Shown here: piece after piece, positions 52,809-63,479 of the stretch | Numbering within the stretch: position 1 is the stretch's first letter | Layout: each line of letters starts with the position of its first letter | Source: Branchinecta lynchi | Taxonomy: Eukaryota > Arthropoda > Branchiopoda > Anostraca > Branchinectidae | Direction of reading: 5' to 3' | DNA length: 64,000 nucleotides | Assembly: GCA_023053575.1 (NCBI GenBank) | Contig: JAKZAP010000009.1 | Coordinates: 13,249,869-13,313,868, forward strand | Notes under the pieces: model-generated | The model's database searches: none | Seen by the model: the letters and a program-made list of their open reading frames with translations, nothing else | Told to the model about the DNA's origin: nothing | Position numbers and translations under genes: made by a program

Positions 52809-55800
52809 CTGTAAAAAAAAAAAAAGGACGTAAGCAAAGGGTCTTAAAGGACCTGTCTTACCTATAATACCAACGCAACCTATTTCCACAATCACTTCAC
52901 ATATTTCTAAGCCCGGAGACCCAATTTCGTACGGTACAGTCTAACCCCTCTAAAAACCACACTGATTTTCTCACTTGCCGTGTTCTGCTACCTTCGATGT
53001 GTATCACGCTGTCGACGGTTGTCTGCGAGAAGTTTTTCCATCAGAAAAATCGGTTACGTAAATAGTTTCCCTGTTTTCGCTGCAAGTCAACGGGTCCCGG
53101 AAAAGGCTTAAAACCGTGTGTTATTTGTTGAAAGCACAGCCTAGTTTTAAAGTATTCAAATATATTAAAATACTGTAAGTTGAAGAGTAAATAGTGCGAG
53201 GGGTCCTTTAAAGGACACTTGAACAATGAAACCATACTTGAACACACCATGGAGAATGCGTTTACATACATGGCCACGGAGAGCTTTCTTCTCCTGAGCG
53301 TGACGTTTTCAGAATATGGATGTTCGTTTCTGGAGGTTTGCACATGCAGACTCCAAGACAAAAAGCGCAATTCATTCAAATCTTGTACAGCGCTGGCCGG
53401 ATCGTATTGGAATTTCTTCTAGATACACGTTTGGGCTTAACTGGTTAAACAATATTCCAGAAGAAGGGTTTATTGGAGACATTAGTTCATTTCTAAAATT
53501 GTTCGCTACTGAAATAAGGACAGATGCAAAATGGAGCACAAATCACAGCTTGGAAACACTATTTCGTATTTGGACTGGGTTTTCTGCAGGCAATGTTAAC
53601 GAAAGTCATACAGATAGGGATGATACTTGGTACTCTTCATTCAGGTGTCCTTTAAGGATACAATGCAGTCAAGGCTCATTCCTATTTTAAAGTCACACTG
53701 AACACACCGTCAGAAGCGTCATAACATTTACTCAAGGATGCAAATTTCAACAGAAATGGGATGGCACACTATCGGTTGAAGTTACATAATATTTCCGTTA
53801 TCACCTTTTAGAAAGTAACGTTACAATTCATGAGCAGTGTTATAAACGTAGCAGCTTAATGAGAGCTAAGAGCCAATGTACCACAAAACCGTGACTTCTG
53901 AATACCCTGTCCCAAACGCTGGGTATATCCAGCCTTTCTATGCCAAACGCCGGATACCGGTTGGTACCCTAACCCTGACTTACTCTACTATAAAGGAATT
54001 CTGATTCGTTGATTCTGAGCTTCACCGAATTCATCAATATTTAACTGGGTTTACCCAGCTCTTACTCGGCCTATTTTGTAATCCGTCAATGCATTGACCC
54101 CCCCCCTAGGAGGATCTTATGACTGCAAAAACGAGGCAAGCCTCCTGCTGATCAGATCACTAGAGCAGCCAGATTGGCAGAAACACCACAGATAGCAGGT
54201 TATGTACATAGTAAGACAAACCTCTGCTTCAGGAGATTACTGGACAGCCCATGATTTAAGTACAACATAATGACTTATTTCTAAAAAAAAAAACATTGGC
54301 AGAGGGTCTTTCGAAACGGAGTGATGGACTGTTGGAACGCTCTTTCATCTGAAGTATTATTTACCGGTACTATCAAGAGCGTGTTCCAACCTTCTAACAA
54401 TAATAAGTGTTTATTTATTTAATTATTATTACATTTGGCGTTAAGCGTTCAGCTTGTTGCCAATTAGTTACAATTTTCGTTCCAACCTCGTAAAAACTTA
54501 CTACGCTGACGGTTCCAATCTTCTCGGAATAGCAATTAATAGTAACTACTCGCTTACCATGCTTGGGAGCGCAGTAAGCGTGGTAACTACACATTTTTGT
54601 AACGTGACTGGCCCGATTAGCCTGTGGCATGATATTTTGCAGAAAATAGAAAAATGCGTTCCAGACAGAGATGGGCGAATTCGATCATGAAAGGATTCGA
54701 ACCCAGGGTTAGGGACGAGTCCGAATCTACCATTTCATGCTAAAGATTCGAGTCCGGATTCGAATCCGACCTTAACAAAAATCGAATCATGTACTTAGAG
54801 TATAGTTTAAAAATCAGAGGTAACAAAAGGCACTGATATCTACGGTAATCTGATAACGGTATATATTACTGAGGAGTGAGGATGGTTGGTGGTGGAGATA
54901 AAATAAAAGTTTGATAACTGCCTAAGTACTGTGCCACTGTATAAAAATTGGGAAACGGAAACTGGAAGGATGCAGACTAGAAGTTTGAGCGGATTCGTAA
55001 GATTGAAGGTTAGGAATCCCGTGTCCTAATCCAGCCTGACAAGTCGAAGATTCGAATCCAGCCAAAAGGAAGAATCCTGGAGTCTGATTCGCTCATCTCT
55101 GGCTCCTGCCTTGACGTCAAGAAGCCAAAGTTCGTGACCGTCATGCGTAGTAACTAAGGTAAGTAGGGTGTAACACGCCCCAAGGCTTTCAAGTTTTCCT
55201 GGAACAGACTGTACGTGATCTAGATGAACTTCGTAGAGGTTAATGGTCTATATTTTCCAGTGTTGTAACAAGTACTTCAAAGTTGTACTTCTAAATTTTG
55301 TATGTAAGTATCAAGTATTGAGTACCAGACCACAATTGTACTTCAAGTACTACTTGAGTACAACTCTACTAGCACAATTTCTAGCTCAGTCATATAAAGG
55401 AAAATAAAAGGAAGTCATATAAATAAAGGCATATGGCAGTTTAGACAAAGAATTAAATACCACAAATGACGTTAGAGCTACGGTTGACACTTCTTTGAAT
55501 ATTAGTTAGTTTTGAACAATGCAACTTGTATCCACTTGACGAAAGTCATGTAGCAGTCTACCAAAGTAACTAATTACGGGCTTCTAGCGATTCCTCAACG
55601 GGTGTTTTCTTATTTTTCCAGAATGTACTTGGGAGAGTACTTGAAAGTACTTAAGAATATATTGGTACTTGACAGCTTCAAGTACCTATTTATTTTACTT
55701 AAGTATTAAGTATTCCAGGAAAAATGTACTTAAGTAAAATTCAAGTACCTTTATTTTGTACTTAAGTAGTACTTCCCAACACTGATTTTCTCACAGTATT

Positions 55801-58800
55801 ATTCTTATTATCACTATGATTTGTATCTCACCACCAGCTCTTCATGAGAGCATGCCACCGCACATCCTTCAGTGCGAGACTTCTTGGAAATTTAGAGGGT
55901 GTTCCTCCCTACTTACCGTAGTTACTACGCATGCCGTCACTAATTCTGTTTTTTGCAGTCAAGGCTGGAATGATAATTCCATTTTCCAGCAAAATATCAT
56001 GCAACGGGCGAATCCGAGAGTAATAGTTACTATTGTTAGAAGGTTGGAACACGCTCTTATAGAAGACCTAGAGGAGAATAGTTGCGTTTTTGCTGATACC
56101 ATGGTATCTGTTACCACGGTAACTGGATCTGCAATTAGTCGTTTTTGCAGTTATCGTGGTATCTGATACACGGTGCTCTGTAAAAACGACTATTGCCGAG
56201 ATTGCACTTTTCGATGTCATCCCAAAAGAAAAACAGATATCCAGTTACATCACTAAGTGCTAAACTTCTTTCTCACCAATCGGACAAAATTTGATGAAAG
56301 TGAGATAACTGTTCAGAGACCACGACCAGTTACTACGGTTGGACCGTAGTATCTGAATATCTGATACCACGACAACTGGCCAGATACCACGATAACTGCA
56401 AAAACGCCTTTTGACCGTGGTATGAGATACCACGATAACTGCAAAAACGACTTTAGACCGTGGTAACAAATACCATGGTATCAGCAAAAAACGCAACTAA
56501 TGTAGACAAAACCAAATCAATTACCTTTTGCCCATGGAAGAGTAGACGATGATATTCTTTAAAATTAAGGCGGAAGTTAGTCTGATGCTCTTCGTAAGTG
56601 GACCTTCTTTCTCCTCCTAAAATAACCAGCAGCATTAGTACATTTATTAGCGAAGGTACAAAGGTCTATAGTGGCAAATAGGTAGGTTAACCGACCAATG
56701 GAGTAAAGACAAAACCTGTCGAAAGTGTGAGCGTGTTCCACCCTACTTACCGTAGTTACTACGCATGACGTCACGAATTCTGGCTTTTTGCCGTCAAGGC
56801 TGGAGCGATTTTTCTATTTTCTAGCAGGATCTCACGCCAGTGGCGAACCCGACCAATCACGTTACAGAGATGCGTAGTAACTGCGCTTTGTGCGCTCCCG
56901 AGCATGGTAAGCAAATAGTAACTATTAGTTACTATTCCGACAAGGTTGGAACGATCAGCGTCGGAACTTCTCGTGAGGATGGAACGGAAATAGTAACTAA
57001 TAGTAACTATTGTTAGAAGGGTGGAACACGCTCTGTGACAACACTTAACACATTAATCGATCAATCAATCAATCAATTTTATTTTCATACAGATCATTCA
57101 TACAGATCATTTCATACAGATAGGGACGATACTTGATACTCTTCATTCAGGTGTCCTTTAACTTTAAACAGTTACTGGAATTTGAACGGTGCCGTTCTAT
57201 CCACAGCAGCGTCCTCCAAGCAGTTCATTAAGAACTTCTTAGAAGTTCAGGGTACATACACTACGCTGTTTTATTTCGCAAAAAACTGCACTGTTCAAAG
57301 TTAAGTGACTGTTCAAACAAGGATACATCTACTGTAGCAGAACCCTTTCATCTCGATCAAACTAATTTTAAAGACCAGTTTATTACAATTACAGATTCCC
57401 AAAATTCTGATGATACAAAATGCAGAGGATTGTCAAATTACAACTTGGTTAATTCACATTAAAATTGCGAATAAAATAAGACAACGTTAGAATTCGTCTT
57501 CTAGCTTTTAGCTATCTGGATTGAACTTGATTGATTGATTAAACCCATCTTCAAAGCCGCTATAAAATTCCAATTGTGACATGAAATTGTCCCGAGATCT
57601 TTAAGCCGCTCTCACACTGACGCGTTGAGGCTTTCACACTGAGTTACGCAACCTCTGCGTCGCGCTTGCGGTGATGCAACCTCTGTGTCGTGCAACGCAG
57701 AGCTTACGTAGACAAATAAAACGCAAGCGCAGCAGATTTTTCAGTGAAAAACTGAAGTTTTTGAATTGAATACAAACTGGAGAAAACCTACTAACAATGA
57801 AGAAAAACTTAGTAATGATGAAAGAAACGAGAATTCAGCATAAGAAACCGAGAAAGGAAAACGTATATACACATCCAGCGTGAACTTGTCGCGCAAGTGT
57901 GACAGATACGCTACGCAACCTGTACGCAGCGCAAGATAAACGCATACGCAACGCATCGCAACGACGCGTCAATATGAAAGCGGCTTTCAGCTTCTTATCC
58001 TTTAGGCTATTTTCTCGGTATATATCGTATACACTGTAAAAAGTTTTTCCGAATAAAGATGCAGTATTTGCTACTGGGATAAGATTAATCCGAATTAGGG
58101 GTAATCTTATCTCATTTATTCAAACAATGTTTACAACGGATACGTCAGCTACGATTCTTCATCAGCGATATTTCGGCCCTTCTTGGCAAGGGTCCTCGTC
58201 ATCGCTGATGAAGAATCGTAGCTGACATATCCGTTGTAAACATTGTTTGAATAAATGTTTCTAAGTCAGCTTGGGCTCAAGGAATATTAATCTTATCTCA
58301 ATAAAGACAAGAATAATCCCAGTAGCAAATACCGCAAGATTTTTATTTACAGCGTAACCCCTTGGTTACTACTGATAGTGGTTACTGTTAGCCTAGATAA
58401 GCTAATCGCAATTTAACTTACCACAATGTCCTTTCCGTTTCCCCAGTCAACGAGCGCATGCCTTTTGATCGCTGACATAGCTGCGTTTGGAGCATATCCG
58501 GGGTGGGGTGGGGGGAGATTCGGGAGGGGGATGTCCGTTTTACCCTGGAGAGAAATCTGCTTCCGCCTTAAGGAGATTCGCTTTTGAATCTGAAAGGATA
58601 AAGAATAAGAGTCGAGAACAGTTATTTTGTTTTTAAAGTGCACGTGTCATAGAAAGATAATCAACATCAGTAAGTGGAGGAGGAGCCGTGGCCCAAAAAG
58701 TGAGAAGACTAAGAGGCAGCTACGAGGTAAAATGAGAAACCAAAATACCCGTTAAGAAAAAGAAAAAAAAAAAAGTTGAAGATAATAGCTCTTAGCTTTA

Positions 58801-61796
58801 TATTCGTCAGAAGCTATTCATTTCTTTTCCTTTTCTTTTCTTTTCTTTCTTTATTACTCCATCAGCGTTTGCCGTTGTATTCTTACATTTATGATGGGCA
58901 ATAAATATATACATACATACATACATAAGCTATCCGCCGCAATCTATCCAATATATGGCAATCTATCCAATCTATCGCAATATATCTGCTCCTTTCCACA
59001 CAAGGCGAGTTTCGCCCCCAACGTACCGATTGTAGATGTACACGCAGTAAGGCTGCCCAAATTTACCCTTCGTAATTGTTTGTTTGAAATGTTTTCCCCG
59101 AATCAGGTTGAGATCCGACAGTCTAGTTACACTTCACTTATGTACTTAAATAGGCCTGAAAACCCGACAAAATGTTACTTGGTTTGTCCTCTATTCACAT
59201 ATAATAATTATTCTTTTGTATTTGTGGTGCTAGTACGTGCTTGTGCCTCTATGCTTGAAATAGTCAGTGTAACTACAAAGGTAAGCCATCGCCGAAAGAT
59301 AATATATATAACAAAAAGATGTATCTGATCCTCACTTTCTTAGTCCCTTCAGAGGAGTTGCTTCCTCCAATTTTCCGAGCTTAGCGTCCTGGAAATGCAG
59401 GGTTTTTTTGAAATTCAAATTCTCCGCGTCTGGATTTCTGGCTTTTGCCATCAAGGCTGGAACGATATTTCTATTTTCCAGCAGGATCTCACGCCACGGG
59501 CGAATTTGACCAATCACGTTACAGAGGTGCGTAGTTACTACGCTCCCGAGCATGGTAAGCAAATAGTATTTATTAGTTATTATCCGACAAGGTTGGAACG
59601 GTCAGCGTAGTAACTTTTCGTGAGGATGGAACGGAAATAGTAACTAATAGTAACTATTGTTAGAAGGGTGGAACACGCTCTTTGAAGCTTCTCACGCCCT
59701 TATGTGTGACAGAGCTGTCTGCGAACCTTGAAGCTTGCTGCAAGTTTGCAATTTTGCGTTCGGCCGAAAAAGTGCTAAAAATTCGTAGGTAAACAACGAA
59801 AAAATGGCGGAAGATGGGGATTTCAAAAGCTTACAATTCCAGATGAGAGCTAGTTTTATGAAAGGCAGAATAAGCAAGAGCAGTCATTTCAAATGGTACC
59901 CGAAGTACAGAATTCAATACAACATAATCCAACTGCACTTACAGAAAAGCGTTTTCTTTTTTGTAAGCTCCGCATTATCTTCGTCCTGTCTCGGCCAATT
60001 ACGCTTCCGACGGACGATGCGGTTCCGCGGTCACGAACTAGAATTCTTAATACAATTTTCGGACCATAACTAATTCCGTGAAGTCCAGATTTTCGAAAAC
60101 GAAGAAAATACAGCCACGAGAACTTAATCGTCGTGCACCCTAATTGGAAGGCCAAAATAGAAAAGTATCTGTTAACAGGGTTGCCACATCAAAAACATTT
60201 AGAGAGTGACTTTGGCCCCAAAACAGAGAGTGAAATGGGAGTGAAATTTTATATGCATGAAAAAAAAACATGAAATGGTCCCTTTTGGAAGGAATAGCCT
60301 CTGCAAAAATGACAAATCCTAATTTATGTTCACAAAAAACAAGACCAAAAGTTTCGATGGGATCCCAAAAGTTTAAATCTGATCCAGACAATTAGGTCTT
60401 GTCTTCGCCAGATCCAGTCTTCGATAGACTCCTTGAACACTTTTACTATTAAAATTTAGAAACAGATTAAGGCCAAATAGCTAATCATACGAGAAAACCG
60501 AGTTCAGTTTACAGCTGTCGTGCCCCGTCGTCGGCACAGCCAACGTCCGAGAGGACGCTGTGGCCTTATCTGAGACCAAATCCAAGACATGAGGTCGTCT
60601 TTGTCATGATGTGGTCCACGATTACATTAAACAGTTCACCTTAACATCTTCAGTGTTGGATTCAGCATGTATGTTTACCTCTTTAAGTCATATCTATTTT
60701 GACGAAGCAGAACGAAACTTCCTGCCTTACTTCTGACAATTTTTCGGTCTAGGCGGAATTCCGGAACTAATTGTCCAGCGAAAGAATAAAGGTCAAAAAT
60801 AAATTCAGCATGTCTCGTTACCCCTACATCCGTCCTCTAATCACCTCCAGATAAAACTTTTACTTTTAAAAAATTTTCCGGTTTCAGCCGGATTCCGAGC
60901 GATCTATACGTCCGGTGAGAAAATGATTGTCATATGCGAATTCAGCATGTCTTCTTACCCGACAATCGAACATCTTATCAAATATAAATAAAACTTTTAC
61001 TTTAAACAAATGTTCCGGTTTTGGCTGGATTTCGGCCGAACTAATTGTCCTACGAGAAAATAATTTTCATATTCGGACTCAGCACGTTTCTTTGCCCCTA
61101 AATCGAACCTCTAATCGGTTTTGCCGGATTCCGGGTGAACTATTTGTCCGGCGAGAAAATAAATTTCATATTCGGATTCAGCATGTCTCCGTACCCCTAA
61201 TTCGACTATTTCATTAGCTTTTAAAAAATACTTTTTGTTCCCCTTAATTTCAAACCCCTCCCCCACCCCTAAATATAGAGGTACATTGCCCATCTTCGAA
61301 CTTGACTTGTACTTTGACCTGAAGAGTCGTCATGCCAAGTTTGATCAAAATATCTTAACCCCTTCGAGAGTTATCGTGCTAACAGACGAACGGACAACTT
61401 TTCGATGTCATAGGTATCCCTCCACTTACGTTTTGGGATCCCAAAAACTTGAAATAGTCACTTCTAGTCCGAATTCCTACTGCAAAATGGCACATTATAT
61501 CGTTTTATGAAAGAGAGTGATGTTTATGTCCTGCATAGGACAAGAGCGACAAAAACAAAATAGAGTGACAATTCACACTATCGTGCGACATGTGGCAACC
61601 ATGTCTATTAATCCGGCCCGAGACCGGTACACTCACCTCCTCAGTGCAATGCCGGTCATACAGATGCGTCATGAGGGACAGCCGCTTCCGTTTGAGATCA
61701 TCGCACCGTTCCCAGTGGCACTGACTTTCGTCCATTCCGGCAGGACAGTGCGTTCGGCAGGCATGTGCGTAGAGCTCTGTAGGAGTTTTGAAGCCC
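52706..61796 (-). CDS. ARID2: ARID2 (BAF200), last four coding exons
   Basis: Minus-strand C-terminal part of the PBAF chromatin-remodelling subunit ARID2. Exons 61637-61796, 58422-58589, 56525-56616 and 52706-52808 are phase-compatible and give about 173 residues and a stop. Seen in order: a C2H2 finger ([24 protein letters not shown]), a proline-rich linker then [37 protein letters not shown], and [19 protein letters not shown]. Each matches, from memory, the order of human ARID2 (CLWEGC...[62 protein letters not shown]). The ARID, LXXLL and RFX regions must lie beyond base 64000. Introns hold nested DNA transposons. Confidence 0.9.
52848..53207. mobile_element. TTAA element (AGGACC..GGTCCT ends)
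   Basis: TTAA|AGGACCTGTCTTACC ... GTGCGAGGGGTCCT|TTAA. Starts 40 nt upstream of the last ARID2 exon. Confidence 0.75.
53212..53651 (+). mobile_element. TTAA element (AGGACACTTGAA ends), copy B
   Basis: TTAA|AGGACACTTGAACAATG ... CATTCAGGTGTCCT|TTAA. Same family as 12646-13084; a further end fragment lies at 57105-57165. Confidence 0.85.
54377..55179. mobile_element. GAGCGTGTTCC MITE interrupted by a hAT-like MITE
   Basis: GAGCGTGTTCCAACC at one end and GGGTGTAACACGCC at the other; the interior ATGCGTTCCAG | insert | CCTTGACGTCAAG is broken at 54666-55101. Confidence 0.75.
54666..55101. mobile_element. hAT-like MITE (CAGAGATGGGCGAA ends), copy 2, nested
   Basis: CAGAGATGGGCGAATTCGAT ... ATTCGCTCATCTCTG. 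Flanking octamers GTTCCAGA and GCTCCTGC match at 5/8. Confidence 0.75.
55258..55784. mobile_element. hAT-like MITE (CAGTGTTG ends, AAGTACTT-rich)
   Basis: CAGTGTTGTAACAAGTACTT ... AAGTAGTACTTCCCAACACTG; flanks ATATTTTC and ATTTTCTC (6/8). CAGTGTTGGG ends are common in animal hAT elements. Confidence 0.75.
55893..56057. repeat. GAGCGTGTTCC MITE, short copy
   Basis: GGGTGTTCCTCCCTACTTACC to GAAGGTTGGAACACGCTC with an internal deletion. Confidence 0.6.
56081..56497. mobile_element. TA-target MITE (GTTGCGTTTTT ends), ARID2 intron, best copy
   Basis: TA|GTTGCGTTTTTGCTGATACC ... AGCAAAAAACGCAAC|TA. Interior of CCATGG/GATACCACGG palindromes. Confidence 0.82.
56525..56616 (-). CDS. ARID2: ARID2 exon EEKEGPLTK
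   Basis: 92 nt after acceptor GTTATTTTAG, reading [20 protein letters not shown] and on to GK plus two bases of Arg. The donor is AG|GTAATT. A TA-flanked MITE ends 27 nt past the donor. Confidence 0.92.
56729..57033. mobile_element. GAGCGTGTTCC MITE, full copy
   Basis: GAGCGTGTTCCACCCTACTT ... GAAGGGTGGAACACGCTC; 305 bp with 17-bp inverted ends. Confidence 0.82.
57040..58020. other. Intronic, no gene seen
   Basis: AATCAATCAATC tail at 57058-57080 and a fragment of the AGGACAC TTAA element at 57105-57165. CGCAACGC-rich words at 57600-57970 recur at 50250-50400 and 63180-63300 (GCGTCGTTGTGATGCG...). Confidence 0.4.
58032..58354. mobile_element. CACTGTAAAAA MITE, copy 3, interrupted by a foldback
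   Basis: TA|CACTGTAAAAAGTTTTTCC ... TTTATTTACAGCG|TA; interrupted at about 58115-58290 by the foldback family (ATTCAAACAATGTTTACAAC ... TTGTAAACATTGTTTGAAT). Confidence 0.8.
58422..58589 (-). CDS. ARID2: ARID2 exon with Pro-rich linker
   Basis: Phase 0 at both ends, 56 codons. [20 protein letters not shown], then a [14 protein letters not shown] linker, then [15 protein letters not shown]. The acceptor is ATCCTTTCAG and the donor GTAAGT. Confidence 0.88.
58840..58930 (+). repeat. Retroposon 3' tail (ATAC)n
   Basis: TGATGGGCAATAAATATATA followed by (CATA)n; body absent. Confidence 0.4.
59443..59683. repeat. GAGCGTGTTCC MITE, 5'-truncated copy
   Basis: Starts inside at TTTTGCCATCAAGGCTGG and ends GAAGGGTGGAACACGCTC. 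Confidence 0.65.
59804..60073 (+). other. Unsupported open frame with good start context
   Basis: GAAAAAATGGCGGAAGATGG gives [20 protein letters not shown] and then degrades; there is no recognised domain and no clear donor. It lies in an ARID2 intron on the opposite strand. Possibly a captured 5' exon. Confidence 0.2.
60338..61446. mobile_element. GGGATCCC element, copy 6 (reverse)
   Basis: AAGACCAAAAGTTTCGATGG GATCCCAAAA at the start, about four array units, the C-rich tract and module, and CACTTACGTTTTGGGATCCC at the end. Confidence 0.75.
61637..61796 (-). CDS. ARID2: ARID2 zinc-finger exon
   Basis: Acceptor TTTGTTTTTCAG. One base completes the previous codon, then [20 protein letters not shown], followed by C-x4-C (CHWERC) and H-x4-HC spacing (THLYDRHC). 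Ends at GAG|GTGAGT in phase 0. Confidence 0.9.
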
Positions 61797-62279
61797 CTGA
61801 AAAACAAAAGAGTTTTACTCTGTAACACATAGCATCCAAAGTCTCCTGGGCGGAGACTTCTAACGGAGTAGCCTCCTGGTATGCTAGAAGGGATAAAAGG
61901 AGGGTTTTCGCGAGATCTTGGAATCACTTTCCGGCGAACGAAGCGCATCGCGAAAACTGTGGCGAAGCGATTCCTGGAAAAATTTTCCACTTGCCCACTG
62001 GACTGATCGCGAAAACACATGGAAAGCTGATGTCGCCGGGAAAATGTTAAATTACAAACAATTCTAATAAATATGGTTCACTTAAAGTTCAACTGAAAAG
62101 CCAACTTATTTGTATACGTTTGATTTGAACACACTGAATTATTTTGACTCATATAAGTGATTTTTGTTTTTTACGTCGCGTAGTCTAGTAGTGACGTTTG
62201 GAATCTCCGCTGGTTGCACGACAAATAACTTTACGGCGAGTCGCGGATAATCTGAATGTCTGCAAAAGCATGCGTTTCA

Positions 62280-62455
62280 ATGGCTAACAAAGCGAAAATT
62301 TTCAAATGTTCGATTCCATATTGCAGAATCACATCAGAAGGTAGCCCTCTGATCCGTGCTACCCCGGAAATGTTTCCTTTGTGGAAGGACACAGTCAACA
62401 GAAAATTTGGCCAGCATTCCACCAAGTTGAAACCCGAATGCCAAGTTCTTCCTGC
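62280..62455 (+). pseudogene. Possible THAP-like fragment
   Basis: MANKAKIFKCSIPYCR (C-x4-C), then FPLWKDTVNRKF, recalls the start of a THAP zinc finger with its W and R/F positions, but the second zinc half is missing and the next MITE cuts it. Weak. Confidence 0.2.
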
Positions 62456-62611
62456 ACTGTACAAAAAAATCTTGAAGTATTTGCTACTGGGATTAATCTT
62501 ATCTTTATTGAGATAAGATTACCCTAATTCGAATTAATCTTATCCCAATAGAAATAAGATTAATCCCAGTAGCAAATACTGCATCCTTATTCTGGGAAAC
62601 TTTTTACAGTG
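62455..62611. mobile_element. CACTGTAAAAA MITE, copy 4, nested
   Basis: CACTGTACAAAAAAATCTTG ... GAAACTTTTTACAGTG. Third level of the nest. Confidence 0.8.
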
Positions 62612-63305
62612 TGGTCACTTTCATCTCCCATGTTACTTTCATCTTCCTGGCTTGAAGCATGCAAATCCGCCATGACTTGTTATTACGGCAATTCGCTGAC
62701 GCTGTAGTTGCTAAAGATTTCAAACATAGAGCTACGTCCGTATAGAGGTACAGCAGTTACGGAAGAGAAATTACGTCAGCTAAAATTCAAGAATCGTGGA
62801 TAACAAAGTAACTAAGTAAAGCGTTTTTGTCGGTTCCTCTAGCCTAATTAAGTAAAAAATATGATGGGTAATCAGACTGTCGTATTTCTGTTAACCTTTA
62901 ACGGTTCTTTGATTCTCATATAATCCATCGAAGCCACCTTAATAACGCTTTCCATTTTTCATTAGTGATACTTGCACTGTTTTTTCCCACACTTTTGAAA
63001 TTTCCGCCGTAACATTCAACTTTCTTTCCACTATCCTCGTGGAATCACTTTCCGGGAAAGCTGATTCGGTTTCGGAAGCACGAAAACTGCGACGGAAAGT
63101 TCGGCAACTTTCCCAAGTAGCGCGAAAACCATTGGAAAGTGATTCCGACTTTGCTTTCACCTCACGAAAACCCTCTTAAAGCCGCTTTCACATTGAGGCG
63201 TCGTTGTGATGCGCTGGGTATGCGTTTATCTTGCGCTGCGTACAGGTTGCGTAGCGTATCTTTCACACCTGCGCGACAAGCTTTCACGCTGGATGTGTAT
63301 AATTA

Positions 63306-63475
63306 CAGTGTAAAAAAAAAACTCTTGCAGTATTTACTACTGGGATTAATCTTGTCTCTAAAAAGATAATCTTATCTCCAATTCGGATTAATCTTTTCCC
63401 ATTAGATATAAGATTAATCCTAGTAGCAAATACCGCAGTTAACTTTAATCCTTACTCGGAGAAACTTCTCGTTTC
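63306..63475. mobile_element. CACTGTAAAAA MITE, copy 5, degraded end
   Basis: TA|CAGTGTAAAAAAAAAACTC ... CAGTAGCAAATACCGCAG; the far end has drifted. Confidence 0.65.
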
Positions 63476-63479
63476 TTTC

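Larger units (their letters stand above)
62096..62897. mobile_element. TTAA element nested in the split copy, longer version
   Basis: TTAA at 62092-62095, then AGTTCAACTGAAAAGCC, and an end CTGTTAACCT|TTAA (62898-62901). It contains a CACTGTAAAAA MITE and about 200 extra bases with a short coding-like frame. Confidence 0.7.
61895..63180. mobile_element. GGGTTTTCGCGAG element, split copy
   Basis: Left part 61895-62091 and right part 62902-63180 align with the reverse of 20028-20517; the middle is a TTAA insertion. Confidence 0.75.
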
